From the NCBI RefSeq assembly GCF_037325665.1, contig NC_090255.1, positions 36,089,374 through 36,153,373 of the forward strand: a DNA stretch of 64,000 bases, written 5' to 3'. Position 1 is the first letter of the stretch, and every line of letters begins with the position of its first letter. This document shows, one piece after another, positions 44,051 to 54,453 of this stretch. The notes beneath the pieces are model-generated. The model searched no databases. It worked only from the letters and a program-made list of their open reading frames with translations, and had not been told where the DNA came from. A program made the translations under genes and the position numbers. This DNA comes from Littorina saxatilis. Taxonomy: Eukaryota; Mollusca; Gastropoda; Littorinimorpha; Littorinidae.

Positions 44051-44503
44051 CATAGAGAGTTATCATGTAACTGAAACTATACTTAAAAGTTACTTGGTGA
44101 TTTTGACAGCTTGATAACACAAGTCCGAAGACTTTAGACATGCTACAATGTCTTTAATCGAAGAAAGTTTGCATTCTTGGCCGAGTCAATGCAGCCCGCT
44201 CGAAAATTACTTCCCTTGGACGCGTGACGTCAGCCGCGGAATCGGCCGGGTTGAACGGTGCTCTCTTTATGCCGTGTAATGGGCGCAATCGGGTTGTCTA
44301 GTCAAGCCCTCAAGCATACTTCATGGGTAGGTGAAGAGAAACTTAGGATGGGGTGACTTCTCCCAGGCCAAAATTTCGCAGTAAAAAACGGAGTTCATAA
44401 CATGTCTTCTGTCCCCCTCCTGCTTTTGTTCCACTTGAACCCTGTTTTTGTTCAACTTATTGGCAGATATTGTCACGCGTCGAGGAACACACACACAAAC
44501 ACA

Positions 44504-44571
<68 letters not shown>

Positions 44572-45123
44572 TTATCACACATATGGAGGTCTCCCTATTG
44601 ACGTCATCACTTCGTGCGCACCGGGGTTTGGAGGGCAAGAGGTCACCGCGCCGCTTAGCGAAAACATGGAAGCGTGGTGCCGATCGCGAAGTTTCGCTGC
44701 GGCGATTCCGTATTTGCGTCGACGATTTGGTTAAATTTCATTCAAGATGGTGAATACTTGTTGCATAATGTTTCCTTTTTATCCGACACCTGAAAGACAG
44801 TATTAATTTGATTTGATGGGGTTGTTATGTACAACTAGAAACACATTTTTCATTGTCTGCGATGTTCTGCCTAGCATGTGTGTACAGTTTTATGCAATTC
44901 GACTGAAATGTGTGATTGAAAAAAAAATGCAACACTATTTACTTTTGATCTCAAGTCTGAATCTTTTTTTTTTAATTGGACCAATGTGCAGTTTTATGTT
45001 ATTTTTGTATTTGACTGGTATCTACCTGATTTGAAACTGTTTACAGTGATGCTAAACCTGAACAGAACTGTGTACAGTTACTTTTATGTTTTTTGACAAG
45101 TGTGTGATTTTAAACAAAAACAA
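44051..45123. other. Unassigned, with CA microsatellite
   Basis: CA tract at 44487-44568. The following block (TATGGAGGTCTCCC, then TTTGGAGGGCAAGA) recurs inverted at about 56780-56840, also next to a CA tract, so it is a further dispersed repeat. 44810-45120 resembles the terminal repeats of the Ngaro element in composition. Confidence 0.5.
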
Positions 45124-45980
45124 CACTGTTTATGTGGATGCCAAACCTGAAACACAGTATTAATTTGACTTATGTATCTGTATGACTTGTGCTGGCGTGC
45201 ATGTGTGTAGTTACTTTGTTTGCTTCCTGGCTCAAGTGTGTATTATTCAAAACATTTTTCTAGGGCTCAACACTATTCCTTATTTGATTTTGAGATCTGA
45301 TGCTAAGTGTGTGGGTGTGTGTACAGTTCTTTTCTTTTTTACACTTTGACGGTATTGATGTGTAAACTGTTACCATTCATTGATTCTAACCCTCAACAGC
45401 AGTATTAATTTGGCTAATGATTGGAAACACTAATTCACTTATTGTCTGAGATGTGCTTTTTGACTGAAGTGTGCAATTTGAAACAGATTCAACACTGTTC
45501 ATATTGATGCCATAGCTTTTTGACTGAAGTGTGCAATTTGAAACAGATTCAACACTGCTTATGTTGATGCCATAGCTTTTTGACTGGTTAGCATGTCTTT
45601 ACAGTTTATGATTTTTTATTTAAGCAAGTGATTTTAGTAAGAACTAATAAATACCTTGACAAGTGTGTGCTTTAAAGTGAAAATTTGTAAAATTGCAGTT
45701 TAGCTGTAAGAGTTCTCACGGTCAGAGGGGGGGGGGGGGGTAAGATCTAGGGCAGAGGGATGGGAACGGAAGAATTAGGAAATCTGACAGTTGACGGCTA
45801 GCAGGGGTAGCGGCGGGGAGGGGAGGGCAGGTAGAGTGCGGATGGTGGGTATGCGTGGGCGTGAGAAAGTAGTCACTGAGGAAGGGAGGGTGAAACTCTG
45901 GAACTGGAGGGAACTGAGGGTTAGTTGTAGGTCACTCAGTCGCCAGCCGCGCTACAGCAAAGCAGCAATTTCAATTCGGC

Positions 45981-46988
45981 ATGGAGTTTTCGCTATCCGA
46001 GTGGATAGAGAAACACGAAATTGGAGAGGATGTGCAAGCTGCATTGAAAAAAGAAGGCTTGCTTGGCCAAAAGGCCCATAAGTGCCTTTGCTTGATTGAA
46101 AACCAGGACTTGAAAGACCTGCGGTTGTGCAAGGCAGACTTTCTGCTTTTGAAGGAAGCAGTGAAAGAGATACAAGAAGACAATGGTGGCGGGCCTTTGT
46201 GTGGACCAACAATCGGTGTCCCCCTAGGGGCTCCAGCTCAGAAACAAAAGCAGAGCCGAATGACTTTGGATGATCTGCTACAGCCTGTCCAGGGTCAAGG
46301 CAAACAGACCCGGTCGGACAGGGTCGACCTGGACCCAAGCGTGTACCTGACAGCCAGGAGAAAAGACTCAGGTGAGTCAGCCCTTAGGGTGGTGGATTTT
46401 ATTTCATCAGCGGCAAGGGAGAGTGAAGAGATCGACCTGGGTGGAGGGATATCTCTGAAAATGGCAGGGCAAAAACAAAAGCTCGAAAGAGTGAGCCCAG
46501 CTATGTGGATGGCGGCCAACGGCCGAATAATGGCGGAACTCATCAAAAACGGAGAGTTGGACACCGAAGAGTCAGTGTTTGATTACATTGCTTACACGGT
46601 GAAGGTGTCGGAGCTGGCGTGCAGATACACGTGGGCTTCTGTACTCATGTACGACGACGAGTACAGGAGTCTGCAGGCGGCGACCGGCCATCGATGGGGG
46701 GCCGATACTCCTCACCTGTCAGTGGTGGCGTTGCGGGAGAAGCCCATAGGGACAGGACAACAGCGCCAGCAACCTGGTACCAACGTGGCGGCACCGAACA
46801 AGCGTCGGACTAACGCGAAGGGAATACCGTTCTGCCTACAGTGGAACAAAGGGAACTGCACCTACGGCGACAGGTGCAACTTTGACCATAGTTGTGCTAC
46901 CTGTGTTAAGGCGGACCATCCGTCTAAAGATCACGCACTGGCAGGCAGCGGTAAAGCAGCGGCCGCGGCGACTACTAGCATCGCCTAG
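45981..46988 (+). CDS. Ngaro gag-like protein
   Basis: 335 residues. The N-terminus (EFSLSEWIEKHEIGEDVQAA) looks like a SAM-type helical domain. The C-terminus has a CCCH-type zinc finger (CLQWNKGNCTYGDRCNFDH), as in gag-like proteins of DIRS/Ngaro elements. Part of the fossil element. Confidence 0.7.
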   Translation: MEFSLSEWIEKHEIGEDVQAALKKEGLLGQKAHKCLCLIENQDLKDLRLCKADFLLLKEAVKEIQEDNGGGPLCGPTIGVPLGAPAQKQKQSRMTLDDLLQPVQGQGKQTRSDRVDLDPSVYLTARRKDSGESALRVVDFISSAARESEEIDLGGGISLKMAGQKQKLERVSPAMWMAANGRIMAELIKNGELDTEESVFDYIAYTVKVSELACRYTWASVLMYDDEYRSLQAATGHRWGADTPHLSVVALREKPIGTGQQRQQPGTNVAAPNKRRTNAKGIPFCLQWNKGNCTYGDRCNFDHSCATCVKADHPSKDHALAGSGKAAAAATTSIA

Positions 46989-47108
46989 GACAACGCGCAG
47001 CAGGCTTCAGCAAGGGTAGGTCCCCCACTTTCCAGCTTAGTTAGAACTGAAAAAACTTTTTCTGGGAATTTTGTTGGAAAAACAGGGTCCATAAATAGCA
47101 AATTAGAC

Positions 47109-48692
47109 GTGTGGGAAGAAGAACTGCGGCATGATAGAGACAGAAAATATTTGCTAGACGGAATTAGACACGGATTTCGTTTGATACCTGAAAACATAGC
47201 GGTAGATAAGGTTGAAGTTAGAAATCATCAGTCAGCCAAACAACATAAAGACGGGGTCGAGAAAGAACTCCTAGACCAGATTAGCAAAGGACATTATATT
47301 GTTACTAACACTAAGCCAGACATTGTGAGTGCATTGGCAGCAATACCTAAAGATGATGGTGATATACGGGTCATTCACGACCCCAGCAGGCCACGTGGGG
47401 CAGCTATGAATGATTATGTCTCTGCTGACCCAGTTCAGTTCCAAACTCTAGAAGAGGCTTGTAGACTAGCAAAACCTGGGTACTGGTGTGCAAAAGTGGA
47501 TTTAAAATCAGCGTATCGCTCAGTCGCCATTCATCCTGATAATTACAGCGTAACGGGATTGAAATGGAAGTTTCATAATGACACTCACTCTACGTATATG
47601 TTTGATACTCGCTTGCCCTTTGGGTCCTGTCTGGGACCCTCTATATTTCACCGCTTGTCACAAGCTGTAAGGAGGTGCATGGCCAGGAAAGGTTACAAAG
47701 ATGTGGTAGTTTACATAGATGATTTCTTGATAGTAGCCCCTACGTACGACACGTGCAACGCAGCGCTGCATTGTCTGATTAGGTTGTTGCGTAAGTTAGG
47801 GTTCCTTATTAGCTGGAAAAAAGTGGTGGGGCCAACCCAGAAAATCACCTTTCTGGGGGTGGACATCGACACGCGGGCGAGCACCTTGTCCTTGGGTAAA
47901 GACAAACTCAACAAACTGGAAGAGCGGCTTCGGCAGTTTCAGCATAGAAAGCGGGCAACGAAACTCCAATTGCAGAGCATAGCTGGGCTTCTTAATTGGG
48001 CGTGCCAGGCAGTGCGAGGAGGAACATTTTTTCTTCGCCCTATTCTGGACTTAATCGCCCCGCTGCAGCAGCAAAGCCACAAGGTCAGATTGACCTCAGG
48101 CTTTAAAGGCGATCTCTCGTGGTGGCTTACTTATCTACGAGTTTTCAACGGAACTGTGTTTTTCAACGAGCAAACAAATGTGCGCGTACATGTGGACGCT
48201 TGTAATCAAGCAGCGGGTGCATTCTGCCAAGGGGATTGGCTCTATACTGTGTTTCACTGTGATCTGCCAGCAGCGGAAAAGCTGCATATAAATTATAAAG
48301 AGGTTTGTGCAGTTTTTCAGGCTGTGAAGCAGTGGGCCCCCTTGTGGAGAGGCAGAACGGTAATAGTGCAAACTGATAGTACCGTCACAAAAGGCATTAT
48401 CAACAAGGGACGTTCGCGAAATGCGTTTGTGAACAGGCTTCTCAGGCAAATGTTTTGGATATGTGCGAAACATGACTGTGTTGTGCGGGCTATTTCTGTG
48501 TCAGGAAGCATCAATATTGTGGCTGATACTGTGTCTCGGTTGCATGAACGAGACAACATAGCTAAGTTGTTTGTGTTGTTGTCCAATTGGTGGCATGGTA
48601 AAGGTGGAGAAATATTTGATTTAACCAAACATATGTCTACTAAGGCTTTGTTATGTCTGTCCATTAGGAGAGTCAAGTGGTCTCAAGGTTGA
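47109..48692 (+). CDS. Ngaro reverse transcriptase and RNase H
   Basis: 527 residues. RT motifs include WCAKVDLKSAYRSVAIHP, RLPFGSCLGPSIFH and the catalytic box VVYIDDFLIV. The C-terminal RNase H-like part includes VHVDACNQAAGAFC and IVQTDSTVTKGI. Typical DIRS/Ngaro RT, distinct from LINE RT. Part of the fossil element. Confidence 0.85.
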   Translation: MWEEELRHDRDRKYLLDGIRHGFRLIPENIAVDKVEVRNHQSAKQHKDGVEKELLDQISKGHYIVTNTKPDIVSALAAIPKDDGDIRVIHDPSRPRGAAMNDYVSADPVQFQTLEEACRLAKPGYWCAKVDLKSAYRSVAIHPDNYSVTGLKWKFHNDTHSTYMFDTRLPFGSCLGPSIFHRLSQAVRRCMARKGYKDVVVYIDDFLIVAPTYDTCNAALHCLIRLLRKLGFLISWKKVVGPTQKITFLGVDIDTRASTLSLGKDKLNKLEERLRQFQHRKRATKLQLQSIAGLLNWACQAVRGGTFFLRPILDLIAPLQQQSHKVRLTSGFKGDLSWWLTYLRVFNGTVFFNEQTNVRVHVDACNQAAGAFCQGDWLYTVFHCDLPAAEKLHINYKEVCAVFQAVKQWAPLWRGRTVIVQTDSTVTKGIINKGRSRNAFVNRLLRQMFWICAKHDCVVRAISVSGSINIVADTVSRLHERDNIAKLFVLLSNWWHGKGGEIFDLTKHMSTKALLCLSIRRVKWSQG

Positions 48693-48705
48693 GCTCAGAC
48701 GGGAA

Positions 48706-49204
48706 GTGGCGATTTTTCGAGGACAGACATTTGCGACAAACACTAAAAGAACATATTCGACGCATCTGAGGATTTACCTTGACTTTTGTGAAAAACTGTG
48801 TATTGCGCCGGTGCCTGCTGATGAAGAGACTGTTACATTATATGCTGCATATTTAGCGCGCACTCGAAAGCCTTCAACTGTGAGACAATACCTTAACATT
48901 GTGAGGCTGTTGCACATAGAGTGTGGATTGGTCAACCCAATGCAAGACTCGTGGCTTGTGAAAAGTACACTAAAAGGCATTGAACGGATTAAAGGATGTG
49001 CTGTGCAGCGGAAGACACCCATAACACCAGAGGTGTTAATGAAAAGGAAAGTTGCGTTTGCATGTAACACAGGACTGCATATTTTGGGCAGCATGTCTTG
49101 TCCTCTTTTTCGGGTTGTTACGCAAGTCCAATGTGTTCGGCCAGGTGTTTGACCCTGAGAAGCAATTGACAAGGGACAGTTTTATTGCTGACGAGAATGG
49201 GTCT
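48706..49204 (+). pseudogene. Ngaro tyrosine recombinase, N-terminal portion
   Basis: Carries the core-binding helices (KRTYSTHLRIYLDFCEKL, YAAYLARTRKPSTVRQYLN) of phage-integrase-like recombinases. Cut short by the transposon that starts at 49209. Confidence 0.8.
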
Positions 49205-49368
49205 TTAAAGGCCTACTAAAGTGCAACATTTTTATTCGCCTAAAACATGTGTAATAGCAATCTGGTAAATGTTCCGAAGACCGTTTTGTACAATTTTGTG
49301 TGGCTGATTTTTTGTTGAATAAAAACCGATTCCGCGCACCTGTCCATTCTGCGAGAGACAGCCCCCGG

Positions 49369-49388
49369 TGCCAGTGACGTCATGAGTG
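49369..49388 (+). promoter_or_regulatory. CRE-containing subterminal repeat, left
   Basis: TGCCAGTGACGTCATGAGTG, with the palindromic CREB/ATF site TGACGTCA, 22 bp before the THAP start codon. The exact inverted copy is at 54434-54453. Confidence 0.6.
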
Positions 49389-49410
49389 TAACACGGCCTA
49401 CAAGAGCAAC

Positions 49411-49962
49411 ATGGCCGACGGTGATAGTAGCGCTGCCACTGCTAGTACGTATGTTCCAAAAGAGATTCCATCTTCGAAGCAGAGAAGATATGGCTTCGCC
49501 TGTGCTGTCGCTGAGTGCAGCAACAATCATGGTAAGGGCCATACCATGCACAGGTTTCCTGATGATACCGAAACTCGGAGGCAGTGGGTCAAGTTTGTGC
49601 AAACTTCCAGAGCGGATTTTGGTCCGAAGTTTGGGACACCAAATCCAAATTCGAGAATATGCAGTTTGCATTTTAACTCTGACTGCTATCCTGCAAAAGT
49701 TGCACTTGCAGCAAGCTTTGGATTAAACACGAGTTGTAGGCTAGTTCCAAAGTCAGTGCCTACAGTGCAGAAGCCATGTCGTCTGCTACCATTGACGGCA
49801 ACATCACTTTTGACGGCGACGAAGTCAAGTACTGTCACCTCAGTATCCAGAGCCAGGTGCACTGTGACAGAATTGACAATGGCTATCACAACGCCGATTT
49901 GTACCACCACTGTGGGCCAAAGTGTGAGCAGAGGAGCTTTTGCTAAACGGGAACGCCAAAGG
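49411..49962 (+). CDS. THAP-domain transposase, exon 1
   Basis: ATG after the CRE repeat; about 184 codons to donor CAAAGG|GTAAGG. THAP zinc finger (C2CH): CAVAEC, then HRFPDDTETRRQWVKFV, and CSLHF giving the final Cys-x2-His; the spacing and the AVxxC start match THAP domains, which bind DNA at transposon ends. The following part is Ser/Thr-rich. The ORF stays open past the donor for 17 more codons. Confidence 0.85.
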
Positions 49963-50367
49963 GTAAGGAGAAAAATTATGAAGTTGCACAATGTTTGGAG
50001 TCATTACATTTAATTTCTGACAAATTTACATTCATTGTGCATTTGTACAAATGTCACTGCATGGTTTTCGTCAACTTTCTTCCAATATTATTCTTGTGTA
50101 TTGACTGAGAATATTCTTACTGGACATGAAGATCAAGATATTTTAAAATTTCATGATCAGGCAATGCACCTGAAGAAGGAAAGACCGTCAGTATGAGCAT
50201 TGATTATGAATATGAAGAGTGTTAGTGAGAATGTTAGTGTGGGAATGAGAGGGTGTATGCATCATGGTCAAGATAGTGCACTAGCTATTAGAAAATAAAG
50301 TTTTGATGTTTTGTCTCTTAGTCGATGGGTGGTTGGTATAATTTTGGGGGAATGCTTTTGTTTGCAG

Positions 50368-50508
50368 GTTGTTGCAGACATGTTGGCGGGTGCGACTCCT
50401 GATATTCAGTCCTGTGATGATTCAACTGATTCACCACAAACTCATATTGATGTGATTGTGACTGATCAGCCTCTCAGCGATACCCTACATGTCAGCACTC
50501 AGACAGAG
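50368..50508 (+). CDS. THAP transposase, exon 2 (candidate)
   Basis: Acceptor TTTGTTTGCAG, donor CAGAG|GTATAG, 47 codons: VVADMLAGATPDIQSCDDST, HVSTQTE. A G-T-Q-T/S-T-Q-T-E motif is usual in this family between THAP and the core. Confidence 0.55.
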
Positions 50509-50731
50509 GTATAGTTCTCGGGTTGGCCAGTATAGATCTGTTTGTTGTCACATTCAGTCTTGTCAGTGTTATTTCAATCAATTTTTGTGATTACACATCT
50601 TCTTTACATTTTATCAACTTAGCCAATATACTTCCTTCTGTTTTAGAACTGCTTCGTGTTCTTTGTAAAATATAAAATCAATAAATTGGTGTGTGCAATT
50701 ATCAAGCAACCAATTTGCAAATGAACTTATT

Positions 50732-51016
50732 CAGGCATGGGAATTGAAAAAAGTCAAAAAGGCTGAAAATATTTAAGTAATGGCAATGTCGAAGGCGCAA
50801 AGCGCCTAGCCTTACTAGGGGGGTCCGGAATTTTTTTCTCAACAAAGAATGGTGCAATTTGGTGTCATCTGAGCTCCAAATTTGCCATTAAATTCAGTTT
50901 TTAGAACCATTTTTGCCTCCCCCACTTAATTTTTCGGTGGACACTTTTGCTTTTTCGGCGGAACAAAAAAATAATTCGGCGGAAATTTGCCTTTCGGCGG
51001 ACAATTCCCATGCCTG
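50732..51016. mobile_element. CAGGCATG-family MITE, copy 2
   Basis: TIRs CAGGCATG / CATGCCTG, flanked by CTTATT (50726-50731, 51017-51022). It contains GGCGCAAAGCGCC and TAGGGGGGTCCGG, the reverse complement of motifs in copy 1. Nested in an intron of the THAP gene. Confidence 0.85.
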
Positions 51017-51085
51017 CTTATTCTATGCTTAAATTACTATTAGCTATGTCATTATCAGATATATATATATATATTCCCCTTCCAG

Positions 51086-51155
51086 ATGCATTGCAAAGTA
51101 AAAAGAAACAAGAAAGTTCAAGTCACTCCAAGGCCTTCTTCTACTGCAACAAAAA
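51086..51155 (+). CDS. THAP transposase, exon 3 (candidate)
   Basis: Acceptor CCCCTTCCAG and donor AAAAA|GTAAGT enclose 70 bp of basic coding sequence (MHCKVKRNKKVQVTPRPSST). Likely the linker before the core. Confidence 0.45.
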
Positions 51156-51534
51156 GTAAGTAAAACAAAAAGTAGGTAAATCACTGTTAAAATAAGGTTC
51201 AAGTCTTGTTTCAAATATTATTTTTAAACTGTAAAAAATAAAGGTGATTGGGCATTCAATCATGAAAGCATCAGACCATCTGCACTGTGGTGTTTGTCAT
51301 TTTTATTTTTTCACATGCACACACTTGAAGTTCATGGTTCATGATTTGTGGCATGGTTCAAGTCAGAATAGCTAGTCAAACATTGGAACACATACATTTA
51401 TGCTCTTTTCGACACTCACACATGTATGCAATTTTCCGTTAAAAAGGTGTGCAGTGTGATTTACGACAAAGCCTACCAGGAATCAACAAGGGTACACAAT
51501 GCTGCATTGATGTGTATAGGAGCTGAGACAGGTC

Positions 51535-51670
51535 ACCCGACAATGACAGTGACCCACCTGGCAGTGACCCAGAATCTCATATCAGCGAACCAGAGCAGGA
51601 TGATGAATATACTCCATCCTGTGATGAGGCAGTTGATATGCACAGCGAGGGCGACCATGAAATGGACTGG
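51535..51670 (+). CDS. THAP transposase, acidic exon (candidate)
   Basis: After GAGACAG the frame reads SPDNDSDPPGSDPESHISEP, EQDDEYTPSCDEAVDMHSEG and MDW, ending at GACTG|GTAAG. Acidic linkers of this kind precede the catalytic core in related proteins. The precise acceptor is uncertain. Confidence 0.45.
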
Positions 51671-51920
51671 TAAGCCTAATTGAGTAGAAATCTGTACTTT
51701 TTTTCTCATTGAGCAAGGGCCCGCTTCCCTTTACCAGGCCCTCAACAATTCATTTACTACAGTGATACCCCTTTTTTAGACCCCCCCCCCTTTACAACGG
51801 AAAATTCTCCCCTTTAACTATGTTAGACCTAGTTTTCTAAGTTCGGTTTTTTTAGATCTTTAAATGATTCCACTGTTAATGATAGAGAGATAGAAATTAT
51901 ATTGTGTTGCACTGTTTCAG

Positions 51921-52075
51921 GACCATTCTTGCTACTCTGCATTTTAACGAGAACAGCAACAGGGAGCAGGCAACTGATGGTGCGGGAAAGGCTCGATTCA
52001 ATGTTGGCTTCAGGAAGTCCAAAAAAGACTATTCCCTCTGGGAAGTGAAAGTGGATTGCACTTTTTTTAAACAAT
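51921..52075 (+). CDS. THAP transposase, C-terminal exon (candidate)
   Basis: Acceptor CACTGTTTCAG, then TILATLHFNENSNREQATDG, ARFNVGFRKSKKDYSLWEVK. HFNENSNR-Q-A is the hallmark that follows the catalytic domain in THAP/Kolobok-type proteins. Only about 250 bp separate it from the acidic exon, too little for the usual catalytic core, so the core appears deleted. Confidence 0.65.
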
Positions 52076-52399
52076 TTTGTCAGTTTTGCATGCAAAGACT
52101 TTATGTTGTCATTCCGGCAGTCATTTTGCCTTTTCATGTCAAACAAGGAGGTATACAACTTACAAGCACGAGAGAAAGAAGCTGCATGAGTATGAAAGTC
52201 AGTGCCTCAAATAGAGGAAGAAATAAGACTGAATCCCTTTTTGATTGAAATAAATGTATTGACTTGTTTTAAAGTTCAAGATCAAAAGCCCACACATAAC
52301 AAAAATATACAAACATACGTGCAAAAGTTTTAGCTAACTGTGCATTGCTATTTTTTTTCAAAGGGGTCATTAAGAGCAGTCTTTGTGTATTTTTGCAGT

Positions 52400-52585
52400 A
52401 TATGTGGAGAGACTGATGCTGCGGGTTGTCGATTTGACATCCAATAACACTACTCAGGAGATATAGCGATACATCCAGGAACAGCGAGGCGCTCAACCGT
52501 TGCCACCACCACTCTTTGCTGATTTCGAAAAGCCCAACAAGATTGAGGCAGTCGCAGAATTCAAGTCTCGATTCAGCAAATTCTA
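52400..52585 (+). pseudogene. THAP transposase, last exon
   Basis: On +, YVERLMLRVVDLTSNNTTQE, then after a TAG at about 52465, YIQEQRGAQPLPPPLFADFE and AVAEFKSRFSKF with a stop. PPL-x3-F-E-x-P-x-K and K-x-RF at the end match the C-terminus of the family. Confidence 0.6.
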
Positions 52586-52738
52586 ACACAATTAACAGTA
52601 TGTAGGGGAGGCAACCCAGGATGCAGAGTAATACAGTTCACACCTTCTTCCCCCATCACAGCACCCATCTCCTCTATCTCGGTACAGCAGCAACACTCCT
52701 TGATTGTGTCCATAACACTACAGTTCCCACACTGGCAC
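52575..52738 (-). CDS. P2X7-type cysteine-rich (ballast-like) domain exon
   Basis: On -, RCQCGNCSVMDTIKECCCCT, EEGVNCITLHPGLPPLHTVN. Pattern C-x-C-x2-C...ECxCC...CIT-x-HPG is that of the zinc-binding cytoplasmic C-terminal domain of P2X7 receptors, which also occurs as a stand-alone domain in invertebrate proteins. No P2X channel is nearby. It ends against the 3' end of the THAP gene on the other strand. Confidence 0.75.
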
Positions 52739-53149
52739 CTCATAAAAAAAAAGATAGCACAGAATAATTTATTTGTGCATAAGATCATATTTCTTCATGC
52801 TCAATAAAAATTAAGTTGTGCATTGTTTAAACATCTTCATTTTGCTTTGAATTATTTGTGTATACATCTGTGTGCATGTGTGCTGAAAAATCGTGTGAAT
52901 GGTTGACATGCCGAGGTGTAAAGCCACTTCTTCAGAACAATTGCAACAAAAAATGTGAGCAACAAGCAAACTGGTCATGCACTGTGCAAACTGCAATGAC
53001 AATTAAGGAAACCAAGTTGACACTTTTCATCATTCATGTGTCAGCCTTCTCTCATGTTTACACTAAAGACACACTACTTCCAGTAATCACTGTTGTACAT
53101 TGACATGAATAAATGTGATTTGGATTAAAACAACCGGGCTGACGTCCTA
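52739..53149. other. Intron of the minus-strand ballast gene
   Basis: No repeat recognised; flanked on the right by the nested MITE. Confidence 0.4.
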
Positions 53150-53995
53150 AGGCCTAAAAAAAAAAATAGGTGTGGTTACGGTAACCCGACCTACCCTATT
53201 TTTAGGGGCCGATCCTATAACTTTTTATTACATTTGTCAAAAAAACACAAAAAAAAACGAGTGCAAAAAAACGCAATGAAAGCGAAAGCGCCCGTGTCGC
53301 ACACTTATTTCCCTGTCAAGTACCGTACTTTCCGGGTCATAAGGCGCGACTTTTTTCCTCGAGTTCGACCCCTGCGTCTTGTATAACGAAGCGCCTAATC
53401 CGTGTATGAAATACAAAAAAATCAAAGAGACCGCTTGAGCACCAGTCAAACAACTTGTGATAATGCATGTTTCAGCTACTAGGTACTGCCCTGCCTTTGA
53501 TCTGGCCGCACACACAGATTTCCACTCTGTTAAACTCGGTCACTGACCGGTCACTGACCCCGATGCAGGAAGTGTTTCCTCTCTCAGATATGACAGGGGA
53601 ACCACCTCTCATGGCAAAAACTGGGTCATTGACCCCTGGGAAGAAGGTCGTGTCTTTTAACAAGGCCACCCAGCTATCACAATGCCTTTGGTCACTGACC
53701 CCGATGCAGGAAATGTTTCCTCTCTCAGATATGACAGGGGAACCACCTCTCATGGCAAAAACTGGGTCATTTTGGTGCGCCCTATTGGCCCCCTGCGTCC
53801 AATGGGTGACTGGATTTTTTTTTAAAGAAGGGGGTGCGTCTTAGATAACAAAGCGCCTTGTCACCCGGAAAGTACGGTAGGTTTAATTTGTACACATTAG
53901 AAAAAAAAGTTTAAAAAAAAAAAGTGATTGCCTACCTACCTACCCTATTTCTTTTGGCTATGTTACCGTAACCACACCTATTTTTTTTTTGGCCT
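53150..53995. mobile_element. MITE with nested second MITE
   Basis: Outer ends AGGCC(T)AAAAAAAAA then TAGGTGTGGTTACGGTAAC in inverted orientation, apparently flanked by TAA. The inner element 53321-53879 has ends TACCGTACTTTCCGGGT and AAGGCGC. Confidence 0.75.
53321..53879. mobile_element. Inner MITE with 82-bp internal duplication
   Basis: TIR TACCGTACTTTCCGGGT at both ends. Two copies of an 82-bp block (53549-53630 and 53691-53772) with ACCCCGATGCAGGAA and GATATGACAGGGGAACCACC. Confidence 0.75.
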
Positions 53996-54239
53996 AATCA
54001 CAGTCACACTGAGACGCATCTTTAGTACTTTACGTACAGATTGCAAAATTATCTGCACATCAACTGAAGATTGACAAAATGAAAAGCTATTCTTTACAAT
54101 CGCAACTGTCGTCGCTAGTTCAAGATGATCGAAATCAGGGGTTTGCACAACAAAAATCAATACACTTATACAGAATCTCAATCGTACGGTGTGATGTATA
54201 CATACCAATGCGTTCCCTGACAACAGACGACTGCGATCA

Positions 54240-54433
54240 ACCTCTTCTGCTGGTCTTTCGGTCTTTCGTCTTCATCACTCGAACCAACTGGTATGGCTCT
54301 ATGCCTATCGCTCCAGAATACGGTAGTTCCGATGTTTCCAACTCCGATTCAAAGTCATTGCTTTCGCACGAAAGCTGCAATTCAGACTCATCATCCGCGT
54401 TTGTGTACTCTGCAGTCTCTGGTAGCCATCAAC
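54240..54433 (-). pseudogene. Ballast-domain gene, N-terminal exon
   Basis: On -, EYTNADDESELQLSCESNDF, ETSELPYSGAIGIEPYQ, then in a shifted frame GSSDEDERPKDQQKR. Acidic N-termini with a PY-x-FEP-like motif are usual in ballast-domain proteins of invertebrates (from memory). A one-base shift around 54290 seems to separate the two parts, and a TGA follows the ATG beside the CRE repeat. Confidence 0.5.
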
Positions 54434-54453
54434 CACTCATGACGTCACTGGCA
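54434..54453 (-). promoter_or_regulatory. CRE-containing subterminal repeat, right
   Basis: Exact inverted copy of 49369-49388, at the start of the minus-strand gene. Confidence 0.6.

Noticed and set aside
46295-46564. Minus-strand frames over the Ngaro parts
   Set aside because: Shadows of the plus-strand gag-like and RT genes, as at 48135-48676.
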